In this document: positions 1 to 7,415 of the stretch, in pieces
How the letters are laid out: each line of letters starts with the position of its first letter
Numbering within the stretch: the first letter of the stretch is position 1
NCBI GenBank assembly: GCA_900128395.1
Contig: LT649621.1
Location: 1-17,871 of the forward strand
DNA length: 17,871 bases
Direction: 5' to 3'
Source: Stramenopiles sp. TOSAG23-2
Taxonomy: Eukaryota > Sar
Position numbers and translations under genes: made by a program
Notes under the pieces: model-generated
Told to the model about the DNA's origin: nothing
Database searches by the model: none
The model's input: the letters and a program-made list of their open reading frames with translations, nothing else

Positions 1-472
1 AATCAAGCATTACTTCTGGCAATGCAATATTCTTCGCTTGTTCATGGTATGCAGACATAATAGCTTCTTTTAAATCATAATGTTGTTGTAAACCATATGT
101 TTCCGCCCACATAATTAATTGTGAACAATTTATAGTGGTTCCAATATCACCTTCATATTTAAATGCAATATTAACATCATCTTCCAAACCAATATCAGTA
201 ATACGTTTAACCATTGCATTAAAACGCCCAACATCACCTTTAAACATTTTGATGTAACTTTCACGTTTATCAACATATTTCGTCGGTTCCCTTGCTAAAT
301 TTGGACGCAATAACCATGGACGATATCGTGTTATTACCGGAACATCACCAATATCAATCTGCGATATTGCAGATTCCAATCGACGTTTACCGATAAAGCA
401 CCAGGGTCAAGACGCGTCAGAGACAACATCCACTATTATATATTCTTTTGGTTGTGTGTTGTTATTTGACAT
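1..472 (-). CDS. FrnE-type DsbA-family oxidoreductase, probable selenoprotein (5' part; 3' end outside window)
   Basis: A thioredoxin-fold thiol-disulfide oxidoreductase of the DsbA family (FrnE / 2-hydroxychromene-2-carboxylate isomerase-like branch). Translation starts at ATG complement(470..472) and 157 codons are visible. The N-terminal strand YIIVDVVSD leads directly into U22-P-W-C25-FIGKRRLE, which matches the family signature D-x-x-CPWC-[YF]-IGKRRLE, except that codon 22 is TGA. Further family hallmarks follow in the same frame: RPWLLRPN near residues 52-60, a C-terminal helical block with N(C)SQLIMWAETYG, then AIMSAYHEQ and the I-x-L-P-E-V-M-L-D segment near the window edge. After the TGA there are 135 sense codons with no other stop or frameshift. 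Family members are usually 210-240 aa, so about 60-80 residues lie off the window. There is no signal peptide, so it is probably cytosolic. Family assignment is strong. Selenocysteine is inferred from the exact Cys-to-TGA placement. A recent nonsense mutation is the alternative. Confidence 0.85.
407..409 (-). other. In-frame TGA at a catalytic Cys position (probable selenocysteine codon)
   Basis: Codon 22 of the DsbA-family gene is TGA followed by C (TGA-C, a leaky termination context). It sits precisely where the first Cys of the CPWC redox motif belongs; W24 (TGG) and C25 (TGC) follow. TGA is an ordinary stop elsewhere in this window: the Tubby gene ends with TGA at 9147-9149, exactly at the conserved end of its domain. 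This argues against general reassignment of TGA and for site-specific recoding. The SECIS element expected in a eukaryotic 3' UTR would lie before position 1, so it cannot be examined here. Confidence 0.75.
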
Positions 473-715
473 GTTGTATAGTATTATATCGCACCGTCTG
501 CCTAATTAATTCTGCCTAAATTGTGAAAAGAAGAGAAGAGAGTAAAAACTAGAGAGTCCAATATATAATATTACGAATATATATTTTTTTTTAAAACTTT
601 TTTTTTACTTTTACTTTGGGGGTAACTTGCGCTATTATATTAATTGACTGGAATTTTACTGATGATATGAGGGTAAATAGTAAATTTCATACCAGATATA
701 TTTTATCTACTAACT

Positions 716-1654
716 TTATGAAGATCGATTCTTTTTTTTTTTCCATCCACCATCAGCAGCTCCAGGATCATGTTTGAATTTTCGCTTTGTTGCATTACTG
801 TTTGAAGATGCTGTGCCGCTACTACTACTGCTACTACTTCCTCCACTTTTTTGTGACCTTGCATTTAAATGTTGTGCTTCAAAATATTGATCAATGATTT
901 TTTTATCTTGCAAAAAACCAGCTGCACGATAACGATATGTAATCGATCCAACTTTTCTAATGCGTTTGCTAGTTTGATAAGTGCCAGTCCCTTGATTAAC
1001 TTCAACACCATCCTGTACATATATATGTTAGTTATTTCTACTATAAAGAATAGATGAATATATTAATAAATAACTTACACCAAATCTTGTACTAACTTTG
1101 TTGACACCATTTAACTTGTCGTCCATAGGTACTATTGTTCTTTCAGGTACATTACTTGCAGATGCTTGTGAAGCTCCACGTTGTTTGATTTCCATATTAA
1201 GAGAATTTTCCCATACGTCAAATTTAAATGTTGACAGGTTACGAATGATTCTTTCTGCTTCTGCATCTGAAAATTTTGAACTAGATCCAGATTTACTCTC
1301 TTCGCCTGGATCCATCATTGCTAAATCGAATTCAAAAGGATATTTTTTATTACCATTATATTTTCCGTCCCAGGTCCATGTATGGTTAATTTTCAACGGA
1401 GTGGTACTAATCATTGCTTTATCATCAATATAAAATATACAACTATACTTCTTATTTGGATCTGCAAAACGATTCAATTTAACGCGTATAGAATATGGGC
1501 TAAAACGCATGTAACAAAGAACAGGCATGTAGTTCCATTGCTCACGAGTCCTTCTTGCACTTTCAACTCCGGCAGTTCCAACTACTTTTTTTAATGTTTC
1601 ATTTTCACATACAATCTCAAGGTCGATAGGTAAGTTATAATTTGTTTGCAACAT
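716..1654 (-). CDS. Unknown two-exon protein, beta-rich with basic C-terminal tail
   Basis: Exon 1 is complement(1079..1654), 192 codons from ATG at 1652-1654. Exon 2 is complement(716..1012), 98 codons plus TAA. Splicing removes 66 nt and joins RFG to DGVEVNQG in phase 0, giving 290 aa. Without splicing the frame stops 16 codons into the intron, and exon 2 alone has no ATG at its start, so the spliced model is well supported. Residues 1-165 look like a beta-sandwich-type domain, with a short segment (RIIRNLSTFKFDVWE) at its end. Exon 2 holds a second conserved-looking stretch (TSKRIRKVGSITYRYRA), then a Ser-rich linker and a lysine/arginine-rich tail (KRKFKH, then KKKKNR) that resembles a nuclear localisation signal. 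I do not recognise a named family. The layout reminds me of uncharacterised beta-rich proteins in fungi, algae and large DNA viruses, but that is only an impression. Confidence 0.8.
1013..1078 (-). other. 66-nt GT-AG spliceosomal intron
   Basis: On the minus strand the intron opens with GTAAGT (1078 downwards) and ends TGTACAG (1013-1015 is the AG side). A CTAAC branch-point-like sequence lies about 15 nt before the acceptor, inside AATAACTAACAT. A nearer TTTATAG acceptor is possible, but the next codon would be TAG, so the distal acceptor is the coding one. It is the only intron I can support in the window. Confidence 0.85.
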
Positions 1655-2486
1655 CTTGTTTCTGTTTTATTATATATCAAATTTTGGGAAGAAAGCAGGA
1701 AGGAATTAAAAAATAAAAAATGTTATTATCTCGGTATATACGCTTTGTTTGTACGTTTTGTTCACTGGCTAGTTCGTATCATAGAAGTGATATAAAAATA
1801 ATAATGTTCTTTTTCTTTTCTATCTATATGTATTATGTTTTTGAATTTGTTTTTTTGATATAATTATAATTTAAATTATGTGTGTGAAATCAGAGGAGAA
1901 CGAAAAGGAGGTAGTTTTCACGTTTTCATGACCATTTTACCACTACATAGTATTGATTATGAATATATAATAAATGAAATATCCGATTAAATGAAATATA
2001 AGTTGAAATAAGTGGAGAGGTGTGGAGGTCGAATAAGATAATAAATGTGTTGTAAAAAGGGTAGTCGAAAAATAAAATGCAATGATAAATAGGGTTATGT
2101 TATGAAATACTAATCAGCATTCTCTATTAATCTAATTAAGAATCTCAACCAACATACTACAAATGTAATAAGATATATGTGTATATTTTTATCATTATGA
2201 ATTCCATTGATGTAGATATTATTTTGGTAAATTTCAACAATATTCGACAAGGAGGAATCTCTCAAGACGACAAATGTATTTTTCTGTATTTCCCTTAATA
2301 TAAGTATAAACCCTTAATATATGTATATATTTTTTTTTATTTTTTTGATTATATATTCAGATATATATCCAGATATATATATATAGTGCTATACAGAAGG
2401 AAAAAGATTTTTTTTATAACTAACTTTTGAAACATATATTTTTGTATTATAATAATAATATTTAAACAACTCACCATTCAGTTGCA
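1655..2486. other. Divergent intergenic region, 832 bp
   Basis: Separates the start of the minus-strand two-exon gene from the start of the plus-strand alcohol dehydrogenase, so it should hold both promoters. It is AT-rich with no convincing ORF. It contains a 19-bp imperfect tandem duplication beginning CCCTTAATAT at 2292 and again at 2311. It also has short ATAT(A/T)-CAG repeats at about 2350-2385. No TATA box can be singled out in this composition. Confidence 0.6.
2292..2329. repeat. 19-bp imperfect tandem repeat
   Basis: Two adjacent 19-bp copies (2292-2310 and 2311-2329), both starting CCCTTAATATA/T. They differ at three positions by eye. They lie about 160 bp upstream of the alcohol dehydrogenase start. 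Confidence 0.6.
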
Positions 2487-3785
2487 ATGTTTCGCCTTTC
2501 CAAACGTGTGACTGCAGCCGCTTTTAATACAGCGGCTATTCGCCGATTTAATTCCAGTACCGCAGGGAAGCCCATTGAATGTCTCGCAGCCGTAGCATGG
2601 CAGCCTGATCCAGAATTTTACGAAAATGGTACGAAACCTTCTGAAACTGCACTTTCATTGGAGAAAGTCATTGTACAACCACCAAAAGAAAATGAGGTAA
2701 GAATTCGCATTGATTATGCGACCTTATGTGGAACGGATTTGCAGGCAATGGCGGGGAAAGATGGAGAGGCTTACTTTCCTTCTATTTTAGGACATGAGTC
2801 GGCGGGTACAGTGGAGTCAGTTGGTCCCGGAGTCACAACGGTGAAACCTGGTGACAAAGTTATCCCAACGTACCAGGCCCAATGCTTTGACGAAGACTTG
2901 GCAAGTGATACTTGTCCTCGATGCAGAGGTTATCGCGAGCGGAAAACCAACCTATGTGGTAAGATCAGATCTTTCACCGGTGCGGGTGTGATGCGTAATG
3001 GTGGTGTCCGTTTCCAAGCAGCGAATGATGGCCAAGATTTAAAGCACTTCATGGGGATCAGCTGCTTCTCTCAGTACACGGTGGTGCACGAGGAAAGCGC
3101 TGGTGCGATCCGCGAGGATGCACCTTTGGATAAGGTACCATTACTTGCCTGTGCCCTCCCGACGGGATATGGTGCCGTCTTTAACACAGCAAAAGTGGAA
3201 GCTGGGTCCAGGATTGCTGTTTTCGGGCTTGGGACAGTGGGACTCTCTATTATTGAGGCATGTCAACGCATTGGTGTTGAGAAAATTATTGCAATTGATG
3301 TCAACCCTGAAAAATTCCATCGTGCTGCGGCCTTTGGCGCCACTGAATTCGTGAATCCCGCCGACCATGAGGCACCAATTCAAGACGTCATTGTCGATAT
3401 GACAAACGGAGGTGTAGATTATTCATTTGAATGTACCGGTTCAGTTGACGTCATGCGGGCAGCGCTAGAGTGCGCTCATATTGGATGGGGAAAAAGTGTT
3501 GTCATTGGTGTTGCAGCTGGTGGAAAAGAAATCTCGACACGTCCTTTCCAGTTGATAACGGGGCGTACTTGGACTGGCACTGCGTTTGGTGGTTACCGTT
3601 CTCGCGAAGGTGTTGCACAGCTTGTTGATGATTATATGGATGGTAAATTTGATATTGAACCATATATCACTCATAACGTTCCATTGCAAGACATCCATGA
3701 AGCCTTTCGCTTACTTAGTGCAGGAGAGAGTCTTCGCACAATCATATGGATGCATGATGATCCTCCACACGTTGGTGCCGTCTAG
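2487..3785 (+). CDS. S-(hydroxymethyl)glutathione dehydrogenase / class III alcohol dehydrogenase, mitochondrial form
   Basis: A zinc- and NAD-dependent medium-chain dehydrogenase that oxidises the glutathione-formaldehyde adduct; family members also reduce S-nitrosoglutathione. Catalytic zinc ligands are C81 (LCGTD), H103 of the GHE motif and C222 (CALPTGYG). The NAD Rossmann motif GLGTVG is at 247-252, with D271 at the adenosine ribose position. Class III hallmarks are R161, three residues after C157 plus one (KTNLCGKIR, the residue equivalent to Arg115 that binds the glutathione carboxylate), [11 protein letters not shown] near 308-318 and [10 protein letters not shown]...GTAFGG at 351-369. 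Residues 1-24 form a basic, hydroxylated stretch without acidic residues (MFRLSKR...IRRFNSS), a typical mitochondrial presequence; most relatives are cytosolic and about 375 aa. The structural zinc loop is unusual: C133-x9-C143-x2-C146-x10-C157 instead of the usual short spacing. The gene is richer in GC than its neighbours. Confidence 0.93.
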   Translation: MFRLSKRVTAAAFNTAAIRRFNSSTAGKPIECLAAVAWQPDPEFYENGTKPSETALSLEKVIVQPPKENEVRIRIDYATLCGTDLQAMAGKDGEAYFPSILGHESAGTVESVGPGVTTVKPGDKVIPTYQAQCFDEDLASDTCPRCRGYRERKTNLCGKIRSFTGAGVMRNGGVRFQAANDGQDLKHFMGISCFSQYTVVHEESAGAIREDAPLDKVPLLACALPTGYGAVFNTAKVEAGSRIAVFGLGTVGLSIIEACQRIGVEKIIAIDVNPEKFHRAAAFGATEFVNPADHEAPIQDVIVDMTNGGVDYSFECTGSVDVMRAALECAHIGWGKSVVIGVAAGGKEISTRPFQLITGRTWTGTAFGGYRSREGVAQLVDDYMDGKFDIEPYITHNVPLQDIHEAFRLLSAGESLRTIIWMHDDPPHVGAV

Positions 3786-4142
3786 AGGGTGGTTGTTGAG
3801 AATAAAAAAAAAAATAAAAAAATGATTTAAAAAAAAAGATATTTTTGATTTTTTATATTTTCGTATTCTACATTTCATTTAAGTATATATCTACCCTATC
3901 AAAATAAAAATTTAATATTTTGAACAACAACATTTTTTTTTTATTAATTTAAATTTTCAAAAAAAAAAAATCTTTAATTTTTTGTATATATAATTATAAT
4001 ATTACTGGATTACAGTTAGACGAATGTAAGAAGAAAATATTACATAGCTACTTACAATATGACATGCAAGTTAAATAACTTATTAACAATAACAAATAAG
4101 GAATAAAATTTAAACGAGAAAAAACATATATTGTACATAGCA
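3786..4142. other. Intergenic region, 357 bp
   Basis: Contains the 3' UTR of the dehydrogenase and the 5' region of the Sel1/ankyrin gene. It is dominated by A and T homopolymer runs; AATAAA-like strings begin at 3801 and could serve as polyadenylation signals, though such strings are expected by chance here. No ORF or structured RNA is seen. Confidence 0.6.
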
Positions 4143-6890
4143 ATGGCATCGATTTCTAATTCATATAAACAAGGCCGTTGCTATTTGAAGGGAGATGGTG
4201 TGGAAAAAGATGTTAAACAAGCAATTCGACTGTTTGAAAGATCAGCTGAGCAAGGTGAGACACTGGCTCAACTACAACTTTTAAATATTTATTATCGTGG
4301 CATGTATGGCATCAAAAAGGATGCTAAGAAAGCAATTGAATTTGGTACTAAAGCAGCTGAGCAAGGAAACCCAACTGCACAGACTGTTCTCGGTAGTTTT
4401 TATAAGGATGGTATTAATGGGGTAAGAAAAGATGTTAAAAAAGCAATTGAACTTTGGAACAAAGCAGCTGAGCACCAAGAAAGTTTTGGTGCACAGTTTA
4501 TGCTTGGTCTTTGCTACATGAATGGTGAAGGTGTGGAAAAAGATGAGAAAAAAGCAGTTGAACTTTTTAAAAAGTCAGCAGAGCAAGAATATTTGAATGC
4601 AATGAGGGAAGTTGCCAAATGTTATGAAGATGGTAGAGGCATTGAAAAAGATCCAAAAATTGCATTTGAATTATATATTAAAATCTCGGATCATAACGAA
4701 GCAAGTGCAGTAGATCAATATAATGTTGCATGTTGTTATGTCAATGGTATTGGTACCGCAAAGGACAAAAAAAAATCGTTTGAGTATTTGTTTAAAGCAG
4801 CACAGGGAGGAGATACATTAGCTAAATATCAAGTTGCTTTGTGTTATGAAAAAGGTGACGGTGTCGAAAGAAATGTCAAAGAAGCAATGGAACTATTTAG
4901 GGCAATAAGTGATGGCAGATCCAAATATTCTGGAGACGCGTCAAATAATTTGAAAAAAATGATTGCGGAAGATCTTAATAATAGTGTTAATGGCATTAGT
5001 ATTAGTACTAAGAAGATAGCCAGGATAGCAAAAAATCAGAATCATATGAAAAACTTGGTTGGAAGAATTTTTGATCATTTTAGTTTACCTGACGCTAAAC
5101 GTCCAAAAATTGATCCTGACACTGTTGTTGTAAAAGTAGTAGATTATCCATTTATTGTAGCTTGTGAATATGGAGATTTAAATCGTATTAAACAATATTT
5201 AGTCAAACACAATCACCATCCGCATAATAATAACATTATTGCAAATGAAGTTGGTATACCATTTGCATTTCTTCAAAGCAATTATAGCTATGTTTTTGAT
5301 TGCATAACTGAAGATGGTAGCTTTTGTGGCAATACAGGATTGTATTATGCGGCATTTTGTGAACCGAACCATCAAGACAAAACTATTGTAAACTACTTAA
5401 TGGCAAATGGCGGCAATGAAATGGACAAAAGAAAAGGGTACGAAGATATTTTTGTTCATTCGTTCATCAAGGGTGATTTAGACGTCGTAAAATATCTTTT
5501 ACAAAATAACCGTGTCGATCCAAATAGGATGATCACAAGAAATCGTTGGCTATCTGGGACAACCAGCCAAAATATATTGCATTACTTTTTTACGTGGGAT
5601 TGGTGGCAGAATAATGCAAACGGCATGAATGTATTCAAATGGTTTGTAAATCACCACAACATTCAACGAATCGTAAATCAACTCTGTCCCGGTTATTACA
5701 CACCGCTGGATCATTTATATGCAAGCAATTGGTATGAAGACATTTCACAGGACAAAGAAAGATGGGAAGCTATTCAAATTTTGAAAGGTAAAGGGGCCAA
5801 AAGATCAATATGGGCTGTAGTAGAAGAGGGTGATATTGAAGGGTTGAAGGAATTGATTATGGATGAATCAACAGATTTTATGCAATTGAGATATGGTGAG
5901 GATATATTGCAAAGATTTAGTTGTTGCGATTTTGACGAGCTTAAGCGCAAAGCAAACGTTTCAGCCCTTCCACTGTTGCAACTATTGTTAGATCAACCTG
6001 GAGTAGAAACACTTATTAATAGATCTAGCAATTATAATTTGTTAGATCGTTTGTTGCATGAAAAAGAAAGTTGCAAGGTTATGGAAAGTGACCTTGATGC
6101 GGCAATTGCATTGATGAAAAGTAAAGGTGCCAAGCATTCATTGTTTGAGCTTGTATCTAGTAATCATGATAGTTTGTTGAAAAAAATGTTGTACGACGAA
6201 TCAACCAATATTGAGTATATCAATGATCATTACGGCAATGTATTGCATGAGGCTATCCAGCATGCTAATACAAACGCAATGGCAATAATTTTAACTCATC
6301 CAAAGATTCATAAAATCATCAATGCAGTTAATATTGATGGTTATACACCGTTGGATACCTTGATATATAGTAAGACAAACGGAACACATGATACAAAGGA
6401 GGAAGAAAATTGGATTGAGCATTTACAAAAATTAGGTGCTCAACGGTCTATATTTAGCGTTATTGGAATGGAAGATACGGAAATGTTAAGAAAGATGATA
6501 AATGAAACTTTAAGAAAGATGATAGAAAATAAATCTGATTCTTTCAACAACCTTTTAAATAAAACCAATAGTCACGGCCACAATATATTGCATTGCGCAA
6601 TGAACTTCAAGGACGAACGAAAGAAGGGTATATCAATATTAAAAATAATTCTTGAAGAGATACCAGGAATTTCTCAAATTATCAATCAATCGTGTACCGA
6701 TGCAAATCAATCAACACCATTAGATTTAGTATACACTCGTGCAATTAATGAAAAGAACAAACACAACGAAGGACCTTCTCTTTCAAAGGAGGAGGAAGAA
6801 GAAAAATTGCACCGAGATTGTAAAATTCGAATAGACATGATTCAATTATTAAGAAAACATGGCGGAAAAAGGAAATCTGAGATGTGTTAA
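4143..6890 (+). CDS. Sel1-repeat and ankyrin-repeat scaffold protein
   Basis: The start is taken as ATG 4143 (MASISNSYKQ); the reading frame is open a little further upstream but has no other ATG there. The product is 915 aa. Residues 1 to about 255 carry seven Sel1-like TPR-type repeats of 36-38 aa, each with the pattern A-x-x-x-L-G-x-x-Y-x-x-G-x-G-V-x-K-D-x-x-K-A-x-x-L-F-x-K-A-A-E-Q-G. From about 325 the protein turns into divergent ankyrin-like repeats (for example ACEYGDLNRIKQYL, then KGDLDVVKYLLQNN). The C-terminal half has four copies of a module of about 112 residues starting at N477, D587, N699 and N814. There is no membrane segment or enzymatic motif. Such proteins bind other proteins; Sel1 repeats are found in ER-degradation and signalling adaptors. 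The specific partner is unknown. Confidence 0.85.
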   Translation: MASISNSYKQGRCYLKGDGVEKDVKQAIRLFERSAEQGETLAQLQLLNIYYRGMYGIKKDAKKAIEFGTKAAEQGNPTAQTVLGSFYKDGINGVRKDVKKAIELWNKAAEHQESFGAQFMLGLCYMNGEGVEKDEKKAVELFKKSAEQEYLNAMREVAKCYEDGRGIEKDPKIAFELYIKISDHNEASAVDQYNVACCYVNGIGTAKDKKKSFEYLFKAAQGGDTLAKYQVALCYEKGDGVERNVKEAMELFRAISDGRSKYSGDASNNLKKMIAEDLNNSVNGISISTKKIARIAKNQNHMKNLVGRIFDHFSLPDAKRPKIDPDTVVVKVVDYPFIVACEYGDLNRIKQYLVKHNHHPHNNNIIANEVGIPFAFLQSNYSYVFDCITEDGSFCGNTGLYYAAFCEPNHQDKTIVNYLMANGGNEMDKRKGYEDIFVHSFIKGDLDVVKYLLQNNRVDPNRMITRNRWLSGTTSQNILHYFFTWDWWQNNANGMNVFKWFVNHHNIQRIVNQLCPGYYTPLDHLYASNWYEDISQDKERWEAIQILKGKGAKRSIWAVVEEGDIEGLKELIMDESTDFMQLRYGEDILQRFSCCDFDELKRKANVSALPLLQLLLDQPGVETLINRSSNYNLLDRLLHEKESCKVMESDLDAAIALMKSKGAKHSLFELVSSNHDSLLKKMLYDESTNIEYINDHYGNVLHEAIQHANTNAMAIILTHPKIHKIINAVNIDGYTPLDTLIYSKTNGTHDTKEEENWIEHLQKLGAQRSIFSVIGMEDTEMLRKMINETLRKMIENKSDSFNNLLNKTNSHGHNILHCAMNFKDERKKGISILKIILEEIPGISQIINQSCTDANQSTPLDLVYTRAINEKNKHNEGPSLSKEEEEEKLHRDCKIRIDMIQLLRKHGGKRKSEMC
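6486..6524 (+). repeat. In-frame 24-nt duplication inside the Sel1/ankyrin gene
   Basis: The 15-mer TTAAGAAAGATGATA occurs at 6486-6500 and again at 6510-6524. The 24-nt spacing is exactly 8 codons, and the protein reads LRKMINETLRKMIE. This looks like a local replication-slippage duplication that kept the frame. Confidence 0.8.
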
Positions 6891-7270
6891 AAGAGTGTCC
6901 TGTTAATATACAACAAAGACCAGAAAGACGTGGAGAGAACCGAATTTTTACGTTTTTTCAAATAAAATCGTTATCCAAAAGTGTGAGATTATTATTAATT
7001 ATTCTAGTATAATACTTGAAAAGTCTAGGACCTAGTAGATTAGTATAATCCGGACTATGTTAGTTACATTTTTGTGTATTTGATTAACAAGACAACACTC
7101 TCATTTTTCGCTTCTTATAAACTTATATACTAAATGCGGACATTTCATTGTGTAATATTTTTGGTATTTTTAGATTTTTAGGCATTTATATTTCTGATAT
7201 AGATAAATGCATACACTATAACTAAAAAGAATAATATTATAATTTCAATAATGAATGTGTTTTTAATTTG

Positions 7271-7301
<31 letters not shown>

Positions 7302-7415
7302 TTATGTGGAAACAACAACAATATCTATCTATAAAAACGTTGATATAGTAATTTTACATTGATATCAATCATACGCGTATTGTATATATATAAAAAATAT
7401 TAAGTCTCCAACAAA
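6891..7415. other. Intergenic region, 525 bp
   Basis: Lies between two plus-strand genes and should hold the 3' UTR of the Sel1/ankyrin gene and the Tubby promoter. It contains a (TA)n tract at about 7271-7296 and scattered repeats of TAGTATAAT near 7005 and 7041. No coding or RNA gene is supported. Confidence 0.6.
7271..7296. repeat. (TA)n microsatellite
   Basis: About 13 uninterrupted TA units, 120 bp upstream of the Tubby start. A similar tract lies upstream of SPCS1. Confidence 0.9.

Noticed and set aside
407-409. TGA as a tryptophan or other reassigned sense codon throughout this genome
   Set aside because: TGA terminates the Tubby gene exactly at its conserved end, no other recognised gene here has an internal TGA, and TGG is used freely for Trp, including two codons after this TGA.
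340-460. An intron removing the TGA of the DsbA-family gene
   Set aside because: The residues immediately before and after the TGA match the family signature continuously, and any GT-AG pair spanning it would delete the redox motif.
716-913. Exon 2 as an independent 65-aa gene
   Set aside because: Its apparent start is TTG, and the frame continues upstream without a stop to a good splice acceptor joining exon 1.
4131-4142. Start of the Sel1/ankyrin gene at TTG 4131
   Set aside because: It is a non-ATG codon in a nuclear eukaryotic gene; the first ATG in frame is 4143 and it precedes the first Sel1 repeat.
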